From assembly GCA_964386435.1 (NCBI GenBank), contig CAYLSV010000032.1, forward strand, positions 1 to 39,838: a DNA stretch of 39,838 nt, in the 5' to 3' direction. The notes under the pieces were generated by a model. It did not search any database, was not told the origin of the DNA, and saw nothing but the letters and a program-made list of their open reading frames with translations. The position numbers and the translations under genes were made by a program. Source of the DNA: CAYLSV01 sp964386435 (GTDB lineage: Bacteria > Planctomycetota > Phycisphaerae > Tepidisphaerales > Tepidisphaeraceae). Below are positions 5,949 through 13,849 of this stretch, in pieces (the first letter of the stretch is position 1; each line of letters starts with the position of its first letter).

Positions 5949-8855
5949 TCAGTCGGCGGCCTCGTCGTCTGCCGCAAAGAGGTCGGCGGCTCCGGAGCGG
6001 CTGAAGGCGTCGAAGAGGCCGCGATCCACCGCAAGCGGCGCCAGCCGCATGGAGGCCGGACCCGATCCGGCAGACAAAGCCGCGGCGGGCGGGAAGCCGC
6101 TGACCATGTCGGCGACCTCGGCGGCGGTGAGCGCGCGGTCGAACAAACGGAGCGTGTCGAGGTTGCCGGTGAATTTACCGCCCGCACCCCAGGCCGGACG
6201 GCCGAGCTGGAGGTGGGTGTCGAACTCGAAGACGTTGCCGTTGTGGTTCTTCTGGTCGCGTTGGACGCCGTCGATGTAGAGGCGGATTTTGCCGCCGTTT
6301 TCCCAGGTCGCGGCGACGTGGTGCCACTGGCCGTCGGTCACGTCGCCGTCGGTGTCGGTGCCTGAGAGCGTGACGTCGCCCTTGCCCGAGCCCTCGAGGA
6401 AGACGCCGATGTTGTTGCCGTCGGTGTGGACGTGCAGCTCGCGCTCGAACCCGAACCCGTCGCCGCCGTTTTGGGAGGCGTAAAAGATCATGCCGTTGCT
6501 CGACTGCGAGGTCTTGACCCACGCGGAGAAGGCACCGGCCTCGCTCGACATTTCCTGGCGGATCTCGTCGGGCATGTTCAGCCGGTTGCCGCTGTTGAAG
6601 CGAATGCCTTGGCCGTCCTTGCCGGGCGCGTACGACACCCCGCCCCGCGTCGCCGGCGGCGCGACGTCGGACCGCAACGTGCCCTCGAAGTCGTACGACG
6701 CCAACAACGCCGACTCCAGCGGCAGCTCGTCGAGGTCGTAGCTGGTGTAGAGCGGCAACACCCATTCGAAGACGCGACCCTCGCGGTCCGGCAGATCGTC
6801 TTGCTGGACGGTGCGGGTGACGCCGTTCTGCGTGTCGCGGATGACGGTGTCGAAGCCGCTGAAGCCAAAGTCGTTGGGGCCGTTGCTGCTCAGGACCAGC
6901 GACACGTTGCCGTCGGTGTTGGTGACGACAATGTCCTCGCTGCCCTTGCCGGGCTGGAAGTTGCTCTTGGCATATTGATTCGGCGTGCCGCCGAGGACTT
7001 CGAGCGTGCCGCCGGCGGTGACGTCGAAGCTGATCGTGCCGCTCTCGACCTTGTAGCCCAGCACCCACATCGTCCCGCCGTCGCCGACGAGAAAGTTGGG
7101 GCCGGCCTTGTACTCGGTGTTGATCGAGCGGGCGTAGACGTTCTGGTTGATGGCCCGCGACGACTCCCGCTTGCCGAAGCCGTTGGTGTTGTTCACGAAC
7201 AAATCGCCCCGCTTGGCCGAGGTGTCGCTGTTGGTGTAGACGGTGGTGGTCCGCAGCGAGTTCAGCACCAGCGTGCGCGGCTTGGCGTGGTCGATGAGGA
7301 AGGCCTCGTTGGCGTGGTAGACGTCGTCAACGACCAGCGGGTCGGCCGAGTTCTGGGCCACGCGGAAGTACGAGCTGCTGTTGTTCCCGTTGCCGCTGAG
7401 CGTGGTGAACATCAGGTGAATCCGCTTCACGTGGGCCGGCACGTTGATCGGCGAGGTGATGCGGTACTCCTTCGACGGGAAGTAGATCACGCGGGCGTTG
7501 GTGTTGTTGAACGCCGCCTGCACCTCCGCCGTGTCATCGGCCACGCCGTCGCCGGCGGCGTTGTAGTCGTCGGGGCTGGCCCACTGGTTCATGTTCTGGG
7601 GCCACGGCGTGTCGGGCACGTCCTTCACCGGCAGATTCATCGACCGCAGCCGTTGGTCGCCGTCGAACCCGATCGGTGCGTCCGACACGTACTCGTCGAT
7701 GAACTCACCCGCCACCTGGACGCCGCCGTTCTTCTTCACCGCGCTGCCGTAGCCGTCGACGCGCACGTCGCGGGCGAACAAGTGCCCCACCTCGACGCCG
7801 GGCACGTCCTCGCTCGTGTTTCGGCCCACCGGATTAGCCACGCGGTCGAGGCCGGTGTCGTCCACGCGGATCGCCGGCTTCGTCGGCGAGCCGCCGATGA
7901 GCGTCGAATCGAGAAGCGTGACGTGGGCCCCACCGTCGGTCAGATCGACGGCGATGACGTCATTGTCGCTGAACAAATTACGGATCGCCGGCTTGGAGTT
8001 CACCACGCGGATGCCGACCTCGTTTTGGTCGCGCAGCGTGATGTTCTCCAGCGCCGGGTCGGCGAAGTGGTACGGGTGCATGAGGATGCCCCGGTCGAAG
8101 CCGTTGATCGAGACGTCGCGGACGTAGCCGCTGGTCATTCCGATCTTGAAGTGCAACCCAATCTCGCCAAGACCGTCGCCGGACACGATCGAGACGTTGT
8201 GGATCTCGGAGCTGTTGGCCCCCACGAACTCCACCCCCACCGCGCCGGGATTATTGCGGCCGGCGTGCACCGTCAGGTTCCGCAGCGCGTTCTGACCCGG
8301 AAAATTGTTGTACCCCAGGAAGATCGGGTCATCGCCCAGCCGTTGCGAGAAGTCGATGATCGCCTTCCGCTGCCCCGCCCCGAAACCCGCTTGGCCGTTC
8401 TTGAGGCGGATGATCGTGTTGTCGCGGCTTTGCCCGACGATCCGCATCTGCACGAAGTCCTCGTCCGGCAGGCCGGAGTACTCGATCGTGTTCTCGACGT
8501 GGTACACCCCGTCGGGCACGTAGATGATGTACGACGTTTCCGGCGGCCGAACCGGGCCGAAGGTGAGTCGCAATTTCTCCCGCACGTAATCCAACGCCGC
8601 GATGAACGCCAACGAGTCGTCGTCGGTGTGGTCGTTGGGCGTGGCATCCGGGGCCGGCGTGCCGTCGGCGGCGTTGAACGCCGCGATCTGGCTGAGCTGG
8701 GTGACGTCGATCACGCGGGCCGTGGGATCGACGTGCATGAACGCACCTTCCGGGTAGACAGCGTTGATGTCCGGCCGGGTGTCACCGCTGAGCAGGCGGC
8801 GCGGTTCGAGCTGCTCGACGCTCGGGCACGACGATGAAGAAGGGGTACAAGCCAT
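5949..8855 (-). CDS. LEPR-motif surface protein with two pectate-lyase-type beta-helix regions and C-terminal LamG-like domain
   Basis: A 968-residue protein. The N-terminus MACTPSSSSCPSVEQLEPRR followed by LLSG carries the LEPR-x-LL motif found near the start of many planctomycete surface or secreted proteins. Residues about 50-400 form the first beta-helix-like region (YIIYVPDGVYHVENTIEYSG, then short repeats such as SEIHNVSIVSG and ALENITLRDQNEVGI). A second pectate_lyase_3-like block begins about residue 440 with GDGVADDTAEVQAAFNNTNA and VIYFPSKEYRI. Residues about 740-940 look like a concanavalin-type LamG domain: LLASYDFEG, GAFSAWVKTSQ, DGQWHHVAATWENGGKIRLY and LDTLRLFDRALTAAEVADMV. Start ATG has GGAGG six bases upstream. 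A polysaccharide lyase or a carbohydrate-binding surface protein are both possible. Confidence 0.82.
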   Translation of the reverse strand: MACTPSSSSCPSVEQLEPRRLLSGDTRPDINAVYPEGAFMHVDPTARVIDVTQLSQIAAFNAADGTPAPDATPNDHTDDDSLAFIAALDYVREKLRLTFGPVRPPETSYIIYVPDGVYHVENTIEYSGLPDEDFVQMRIVGQSRDNTIIRLKNGQAGFGAGQRKAIIDFSQRLGDDPIFLGYNNFPGQNALRNLTVHAGRNNPGAVGVEFVGANSSEIHNVSIVSGDGLGEIGLHFKIGMTSGYVRDVSINGFDRGILMHPYHFADPALENITLRDQNEVGIRVVNSKPAIRNLFSDNDVIAVDLTDGGAHVTLLDSTLIGGSPTKPAIRVDDTGLDRVANPVGRNTSEDVPGVEVGHLFARDVRVDGYGSAVKKNGGVQVAGEFIDEYVSDAPIGFDGDQRLRSMNLPVKDVPDTPWPQNMNQWASPDDYNAAGDGVADDTAEVQAAFNNTNARVIYFPSKEYRITSPINVPAHVKRIHLMFTTLSGNGNNSSSYFRVAQNSADPLVVDDVYHANEAFLIDHAKPRTLVLNSLRTTTVYTNSDTSAKRGDLFVNNTNGFGKRESSRAINQNVYARSINTEYKAGPNFLVGDGGTMWVLGYKVESGTISFDVTAGGTLEVLGGTPNQYAKSNFQPGKGSEDIVVTNTDGNVSLVLSSNGPNDFGFSGFDTVIRDTQNGVTRTVQQDDLPDREGRVFEWVLPLYTSYDLDELPLESALLASYDFEGTLRSDVAPPATRGGVSYAPGKDGQGIRFNSGNRLNMPDEIRQEMSSEAGAFSAWVKTSQSSNGMIFYASQNGGDGFGFERELHVHTDGNNIGVFLEGSGKGDVTLSGTDTDGDVTDGQWHHVAATWENGGKIRLYIDGVQRDQKNHNGNVFEFDTHLQLGRPAWGAGGKFTGNLDTLRLFDRALTAAEVADMVSGFPPAAALSAGSGPASMRLAPLAVDRGLFDAFSRSGAADLFAADDEAAD

Positions 8856-8928
8856 CGGTTCCTCCAGAAGATGGGGCGTTGGCGATGCCTCGCACCCGGC
8901 GGGCACGACTCCTGCGGCTGTTCGCTAA

Positions 8929-8947
8929 CGGGTGATTAAAGTACCCG
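8929..8947 (-). promoter_or_regulatory. Inverted repeat overlapping the -10 box (candidate operator)
   Basis: The arms CGGGT and ACCCG flank a 9-base centre. On the minus strand the sequence reads CGGGTACTTTAATCACCCG and contains the -10 hexamer TACTTT (8943-8938). A close match occurs at 23600-23618 at the same place relative to a -10 box, upstream of the GH127 gene. Confidence 0.5.
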
Positions 8948-8966
8948 ATCACGAAACATGTTGCAA
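8938..8966 (-). promoter_or_regulatory. Putative sigma-70 promoter for the LEPR protein gene
   Basis: On the minus strand TTGCAA (8966-8961), a 17-base spacer and TACTTT (8943-8938) precede the ATG at 8855 by about 83 bases. The same geometry recurs upstream of the pseudopilin and GH127 genes. Confidence 0.5.
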
Positions 8967-8985
8967 GCGGGGCGACCCGCTTTTT
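8965..8985 (+). terminator. Intrinsic terminator-like hairpin in the divergent region
   Basis: AAGCGGG and CCCGCTT form a perfect 7-bp stem with the stable GNRA-type loop GCGA, followed directly by further T residues (five T in a row from 8981). It faces the plus-strand sulfatase at 9076. It could insulate that gene from transcripts entering from the left, or act as an attenuator if transcription starts further upstream. Confidence 0.5.
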
Positions 8986-9004
8986 CGGCGCGACCGGGCG
9001 CGGG

Positions 9005-9033
9005 TTGAAGTCGCACCGTTTTCGCATTACGGT
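9005..9033 (+). promoter_or_regulatory. Putative promoter for the two-sulfatase operon
   Basis: TTGAAG (9005-9010) and TACGGT (9028-9033) are 17 bases apart. They lie downstream of the hairpin at 8965 and 43 bases before the ATG at 9076. Confidence 0.33.
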
Positions 9034-9075
9034 TTCTGCGTGTCCCATGTGCCAACCTGCTCAAGCTCGGCCGGA

Positions 9076-10647
9076 ATGGCGAGCCGCCGGCGCTTTCTCG
9101 GATACGCGGCGGGTGCGGCGGCGGTGGCCGGGCTGCCGCGACTCGGTCGGTCCGACGCCGGTGAGCCGGCGCGGCGGACCAGCGCGATCGTCTTCCTGAC
9201 CGACGACATGCACGACGACTGGCACGGCCTGGTGTCGGTCGACGTCCACACGCCGAACCTCAATCGCTTCGCCCGTGACGGCGTCTGGTTCGACCGGGCG
9301 TACATCACCTCGCCGGTTTGCACGCCTTGCCGGTACACGCTGTTCACCGCGCAGTTCGCCGGCCGGGCCGAGTCGCTGACGTACGACCGTCCGGAGGATT
9401 TGCACCACGCCCGGTTGGGCAGCAACGGGCAGCGGGTGATCCAGTGGAACACGCGGGTGACGCCCGACGTGCCGAGCCTCGCCCGGGCGTATCAGGCGGC
9501 CGGGTACAAGACGGGCATCGTCGGCAAGTGCGACGGCTACTTCGTCCCACGCGAGACGAGCGTGCCCGGCGGCGACCCGCGCCACCCCGACGTCGCGAGG
9601 CAGCTTCAAGCCAACCAGCAACAGCTCGGCGACTTCATGCGCTCGTGCGGCTTCGACTTCGCCGAGCGGCTGTACCACTTCAACCTCGACCGGCTGGGCA
9701 TCGACGAACTCAAGGTCCACAACTTCGACTGGATCATCGGCGGGGCGCTGCAGTTCCTGCGGGAGCGGGCGGCGGATAACGAGCCGTTCCTGTTGTTCGT
9801 CGCGCTCACCGGGCCGCACATGCCGGACCCGACGGCGTCGATGATCGCCGACCCGGACCGTCGGCGGACGCCCGCCGGGCTGTTGCCGGCGGACTCGCCC
9901 CGGGTGTTGCCGGACAACGCCGACGTGCTGCGTCGGGTCCGCGAGGCTGGTGCGCGGGAGGAGCTGGCCGGCATCACCTGGCTCGACGACGCGCTGGCCG
10001 CGGTGCTCGATGCCGTCGATGACCACGGGCTGGCGGACGACACGCTGATCGCTTACGTCATCGACCACAACGACGTCGGCGGCAAGGGTTCGCTTTACGA
10101 CGCCGGTGCCCGCACGAAGATGGCCCTGCGAGGCCCCGGCGTGAGCGGGCGTGGCCGGACCAACTCGCTCGTCGCCAACGTCGATCTGCCGGCCACGCTG
10201 CTCGATTGGTGCGGCATCGACCCGGCCGACACGAACATGACAATCGACGGCGTCAGTTTGAGACCGATCCTGCGAGAGCCGACTTCCGCCGTGCGCGATG
10301 ATCTGTATCTAGAGATCGGCCTCACCCGCGGGTTGGTGACGGCGGACGGGTGGAAGTACATTGCTCTGCGCAAGCCGCCCGAGTGGCAATGTGAAACGAA
10401 GGGCCACCTCGGGTTGCCGGAGATTTATCACATGGAGGGCTACACGATTTCGCACCACCCGGTCCACTACTTCGACGCCGACCAGCTTTACGATCTGAAC
10501 GCCGACCCGCAAGAGCGGCGGAACCTGGCCCGCGACCGCCACGCGACGCCGGCGAACCGCGCGCGGCTCGCGGCCATGCAGGCGCGGCTGCGCGAGATGC
10601 TCCAACCCGTGCCCGGACCGTTCGGCGAGTTCAAGGAAGGCGCGTGA
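9076..10647 (+). CDS. Sulfatase (S1 type) with Tat-like signal, CTPCR active-site motif
   Basis: A 523-residue type I sulfatase that would hydrolyse sulfate esters after a cysteine is converted to formylglycine. The start at MASRRRFLGYAAGAAAVAGL gives a twin-arginine-like leader, so export in folded form is likely. The active-site motif is C-T-P-C-R with Cys82 as the formylglycine site; it fits C-x-P-x-R, but the usual Ser at the fourth position is Cys. Metal-binding residues are seen in FLTDDMHDD and later in IDHNDVGGKG, and GIVGKCDGYF is the usual GxxGKW-type segment. The C-terminus has the family's DQLYDLNADPQERRNLA. The stop overlaps the start of a second sulfatase, so the two form an operon. 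Substrate cannot be told from sequence. Confidence 0.9.
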   Translation: MASRRRFLGYAAGAAAVAGLPRLGRSDAGEPARRTSAIVFLTDDMHDDWHGLVSVDVHTPNLNRFARDGVWFDRAYITSPVCTPCRYTLFTAQFAGRAESLTYDRPEDLHHARLGSNGQRVIQWNTRVTPDVPSLARAYQAAGYKTGIVGKCDGYFVPRETSVPGGDPRHPDVARQLQANQQQLGDFMRSCGFDFAERLYHFNLDRLGIDELKVHNFDWIIGGALQFLRERAADNEPFLLFVALTGPHMPDPTASMIADPDRRRTPAGLLPADSPRVLPDNADVLRRVREAGAREELAGITWLDDALAAVLDAVDDHGLADDTLIAYVIDHNDVGGKGSLYDAGARTKMALRGPGVSGRGRTNSLVANVDLPATLLDWCGIDPADTNMTIDGVSLRPILREPTSAVRDDLYLEIGLTRGLVTADGWKYIALRKPPEWQCETKGHLGLPEIYHMEGYTISHHPVHYFDADQLYDLNADPQERRNLARDRHATPANRARLAAMQARLREMLQPVPGPFGEFKEGA

Positions 10648-11927
10648 TGAACCTCGTCATCCTCCACTCGCACGACACCGGCCGGTTCGTCAGCCCGTAC
10701 GGCCACGCGGTGCCGACGCCGCGGCTGCGGGCGTTTGCCGAGGAAGGCGTGCTGTTCCGCCGGGCGTTCTCCGCCGCGCCGACCTGTTCGCCGAGCCGGG
10801 CGGCAATGCTCACCGGCCGGTACGCCCACGAGGTCGGCATGCTCGGTTTGGCCCACATGGGACACGGGCTGCGCGAGCCGTCGCAGCACCTCGCCGCCAC
10901 GCTCCGCCGGGCCGGGTACGAGACGGCGTTGGCCGGCATCCAGCACGAGGCGAATCTCCGGCACGGCCACGACCCCCGCGACCTCGGCTACGACCACTTC
11001 CTCAACCACGACGCCGACCTGGAACGAACCGACGGCACCGACGCCGCCGCGGCCGAGTTCCTGAAAACGCGGCAGCCCGGCGGTCGACCGTTCTTCCTGT
11101 TCTGCGGCTTCTTCGAAACCCACCGCGGCGGGCCCGAGGGCTACGTCGACACCGACATCGACGCCGGTCCCGTGCCCGACGCCCGCTACCTCACGCCGCC
11201 GCAAGGCCTGCCCAACACGCCGACGACGCGGCGAGACACCGCGCTCTACCACCAAGGCGCGGCCGCGCTGGATCAGCGGATCGGCCGGGTGCTGGATGCG
11301 CTCGATGACGCCGGCCTGCGGGAGGAAACGGTCATCGTCATCACCACCGACCACGGCATCGCGTTCCCGACGCACAAGGCGACGCTCAGCGACCGAGGGC
11401 TGGGCGTCATGATGATGCTCCGCGCCCCCGGCCTCGGTGGCGGCCGGGTGGTCGATGGGCTGGCATCGCACGTCGATCTCGTGCCGACGCTGTGCGAACT
11501 GCTGGGGCAGCCGCGTCCCGACTGGTTGGCGGTTGACGCCCGTTCGCTGATGCCGCTGGTGCGCGGCGAGTCGCAGGCCGTGCGCGAGTCTGTGTTCGGC
11601 GAAGTAAACCACCACGTCGGCTACGCCCCGCAGCGAACGGTGAGAACCGACCGCTACGCCTACGTCCGGCAATGGCACGATCGGACGCCAAGCGGTTTCC
11701 CCTGGGAAGTCGACGAAAGCCTGAGCCAACGCGAGTTCGCCGAGGCCGGTTATCCCGAGGCACTGCCCGTGGCCGATGAGCAGTTGTACGACGTGCTGCT
11801 CGATCCCGCCGAAGCCCGCAACCTTGCCGACGATCCGGCGTTTGCCGACCTGCTCAGCGACATGCGGCAACGGCTGGCGGCGTGGATGAAACGGACCGAC
11901 GACCCGCTACTGGAGCCGATCGATTGA
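10647..11927 (+). CDS. Sulfatase, S1 type, no signal peptide (HD subfamily)
   Basis: A 426-residue sulfatase beginning MNLVILHSHDTGRFVSPYG, with no signal peptide, so probably cytoplasmic. Cys47 in C-S-P-S-R is the formylglycine site. In place of the usual A-D-D metal motif it has H-S-H-D, a trait shared with the sulfatase at 36494. Later signatures are VIVITTDHGIAFPTHK and QLYDVLLDPAEARNLADDP. The ATG at 10647 has AAGGAAGG at a good distance and shares its A with the upstream TGA; a GTG one codon earlier is also possible. It is the second gene of a two-sulfatase operon. A role on imported sulfated oligosaccharides is inferred from the missing leader. Confidence 0.9.
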   Translation: MNLVILHSHDTGRFVSPYGHAVPTPRLRAFAEEGVLFRRAFSAAPTCSPSRAAMLTGRYAHEVGMLGLAHMGHGLREPSQHLAATLRRAGYETALAGIQHEANLRHGHDPRDLGYDHFLNHDADLERTDGTDAAAAEFLKTRQPGGRPFFLFCGFFETHRGGPEGYVDTDIDAGPVPDARYLTPPQGLPNTPTTRRDTALYHQGAAALDQRIGRVLDALDDAGLREETVIVITTDHGIAFPTHKATLSDRGLGVMMMLRAPGLGGGRVVDGLASHVDLVPTLCELLGQPRPDWLAVDARSLMPLVRGESQAVRESVFGEVNHHVGYAPQRTVRTDRYAYVRQWHDRTPSGFPWEVDESLSQREFAEAGYPEALPVADEQLYDVLLDPAEARNLADDPAFADLLSDMRQRLAAWMKRTDDPLLEPID

Positions 11928-11947
11928 CTCCGACTTGTGCTTCGACG

Positions 11948-11973
11948 CTGCTCGACCTGGTGGAAGCGAGCAG
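11948..11973. terminator. Weak candidate bidirectional terminator between convergent genes
   Basis: CTGCTCG and CGAGCAG form a perfect 7-bp stem around a 12-base loop in the 50-base gap between the plus-strand sulfatase and the minus-strand GxGYxYP-2 gene. No T-run follows on either strand, so an intrinsic mechanism is doubtful. Confidence 0.3.
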
Positions 11974-11977
11974 GTGA

Positions 11978-13837
11978 CTACGGCACGAACACGTCGGCCA
12001 CGCGGCCGGGCTCGGCGGCGGGCGGGGCGTTGCCGCGTTGCTCCAGCAGGTAGGCGCGGCCCGTGGCGGCGAGATCACGCAGCGGCACGAAGTAGACGGT
12101 GCGGCCGTCGAGGTCTGGGTGGTTGCGAAGTGCATCCATCGCCCGCTTGCTCTGCTTGGCGGGGAACAGGCCGCGGCGGACGTTGATGTCGGCCTCGACG
12201 TCGTAGCCGAGGCGGGCGACGATAAAGCTCGGCTCTCCGGCCGGCCGCTCGGCGGCGACTTTGACGACAAGGTCGGCCAGGTCCTCCGGCGTGCCAAAGG
12301 CGCTGCCGACGGTGAACGAGGTGAACGGCAAGCTCTCGACTTCGATCAGGCCGATGCCGTAGGGCGAGTTGTCGGGGAAACTCTGGTAGCCACGCTGGAC
12401 GTAGTCGATCGGCGGCGCGAGGCGGTCCATGTGCGGCGGGGCCGGCGCGACCTGGCCGATGTCGGGGCCGAAGTAGGTCATCGCCCGCATCGAGCCGTTG
12501 CCGGCCTCGAGGTAGTTCGCGTACAGCTCGGCCCACCGCCGGCCCGCTTCGTCGCCGTGGGCCGCCCCGCCGTTGTTGAGGCTGGCGACGAGGTCGATGT
12601 TCGGATGCTTCGCCTGCTGCTGCGTAAACCAAGCGTGGATCGGCGGCGACAAGTCGATCAGGTACGGCTGCACCTTCCACCCCATTGGCACCTCCGGCAC
12701 CGCCGGGTCGAGGGCGAGGTTCTTGGGCAAGACGTCCGGCGTCCAGTCGAGCGTGTCGCCGTCGTTGCCGTGGAAGGCGACGTACACGCCGTTCGGATCG
12801 ATCTCCAGCACCTTCGGCTCGCGGGCGGGAATGAAGTCATTCGGGTTCGTCGGGAAGGCCGACGTGGCCGACGCGTTGACCATGCCGCCTTCGACGGGCG
12901 GGAATCCCTGCGCTTCCAGCAGTTGAATCGCGTGAGGCAGCTCGACGCTGCCGAAGTGGGTGGTGCTGCCCTGCTCGTAGTGGTCGAGGATGACGTGGTA
13001 GCCGTCGGTCGGATCCATTTTCGCGCCGCGTTCTGCGCGGTGGTTGAAGAAGTAGGCGAAGGTGCCGGTGGCAACGAAGTAGTCGACCATGCCGCCGGTG
13101 TTGGTGGCGAACTCGCTGTAAAATGCCAGCAATTGGCCGTTGCGTTTGGGGTGGTCGATGTAACGGTCGACGCTCCAGGCGAGGGCTTCGGTGTTGTCGA
13201 GGCCGCGAGTGTCGACGACGATCGGCAGATCGTGGCCCTGGGCCTTGAGGTAGCGATGCACCTCCGGCGACACCGGCAGCAGCGATTCGAACGTGCAGGC
13301 GTTAATTGCCGCGGCGCGGGCACCGGCAATGTTGGGCACCATGTACTCGTCGCCATGGATCGAGGGCATCATCGCGTACCCCTTCACGCGGTCGCCGGCG
13401 TGCTCCATTAGCCACAGCAACGCGGGAAACCGGGCGTCGGGCTCGGCCGGCTCGACAAGTTCGTGCGGTGCGGGGAAGACGCCCTCGTTGAGCAGCATCT
13501 CGGTCGCGCTGATGCCAACCGGGCCGCCCTCTTGCTCCATGTCCCAGAAGATGCGGGTGGGCATGTTCAGCAGGAAGATTTTTGCCCGGTCCTCTTGGTT
13601 GACGAGCCCCTGCAGCGCGGCGATGGTGACGGTGGCGTCGTGGGCGACGCTGAAGTGCGGCCGGGGGCCGTCGTCGTTGCGGAGCATGTCCTGCCGCACG
13701 TCCAGCACCAGCAGCTTCTCCACCGGCACCGACACCTTCGGCACCGCCGGCTCGTAGTCGGCGGGCTGGGTCGTCTGGGCCGCGGCGGGAACGAGGAGCA
13801 TGAGGCCGAGGAACGCGAACGAAAGGAGGCGAGTCAT
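11978..13837 (-). CDS. Secreted GxGYxYP-like protein (paralog 2)
   Basis: A 619-residue protein with a Sec signal (MTRLLSFAFLGLMLLVPAAA). The first domain starts YEPAVPKVSVPVEKLLVLDV and has VTIAALQGLVNQ and NMPTRIFWDME. The second domain has GVYVAFHGNDGDTLDW, MGWKVQPYLIDLSPP and DLVASLNNGG (Ser at residue 419), the same changed signature as the other two paralogs. Relatives in the GxGYxYP family have a D-G-D-N-L stretch, a GWxIxP block and then the Gly/Tyr motif. It follows the sulfatase at 13850-15619 by 12 bases and so probably shares its transcript. The C-terminus ends shortly after a RLGYDVEADINVRRGL segment also found in paralog 3 (LGVDPDRDLNARRGSY). Enzymatic function is not known from sequence alone. 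Confidence 0.7.
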   Translation of the reverse strand: MTRLLSFAFLGLMLLVPAAAQTTQPADYEPAVPKVSVPVEKLLVLDVRQDMLRNDDGPRPHFSVAHDATVTIAALQGLVNQEDRAKIFLLNMPTRIFWDMEQEGGPVGISATEMLLNEGVFPAPHELVEPAEPDARFPALLWLMEHAGDRVKGYAMMPSIHGDEYMVPNIAGARAAAINACTFESLLPVSPEVHRYLKAQGHDLPIVVDTRGLDNTEALAWSVDRYIDHPKRNGQLLAFYSEFATNTGGMVDYFVATGTFAYFFNHRAERGAKMDPTDGYHVILDHYEQGSTTHFGSVELPHAIQLLEAQGFPPVEGGMVNASATSAFPTNPNDFIPAREPKVLEIDPNGVYVAFHGNDGDTLDWTPDVLPKNLALDPAVPEVPMGWKVQPYLIDLSPPIHAWFTQQQAKHPNIDLVASLNNGGAAHGDEAGRRWAELYANYLEAGNGSMRAMTYFGPDIGQVAPAPPHMDRLAPPIDYVQRGYQSFPDNSPYGIGLIEVESLPFTSFTVGSAFGTPEDLADLVVKVAAERPAGEPSFIVARLGYDVEADINVRRGLFPAKQSKRAMDALRNHPDLDGRTVYFVPLRDLAATGRAYLLEQRGNAPPAAEPGRVADVFVP

Positions 13838-13849
13838 GGTGGCAAGGCC

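Noticed and set aside
6426..8837. An 803-codon plus-strand open frame across the LEPR protein gene
   Set aside because: Same antisense artefact; the minus strand has the ribosome-binding site, LEPR motif and LamG domain.
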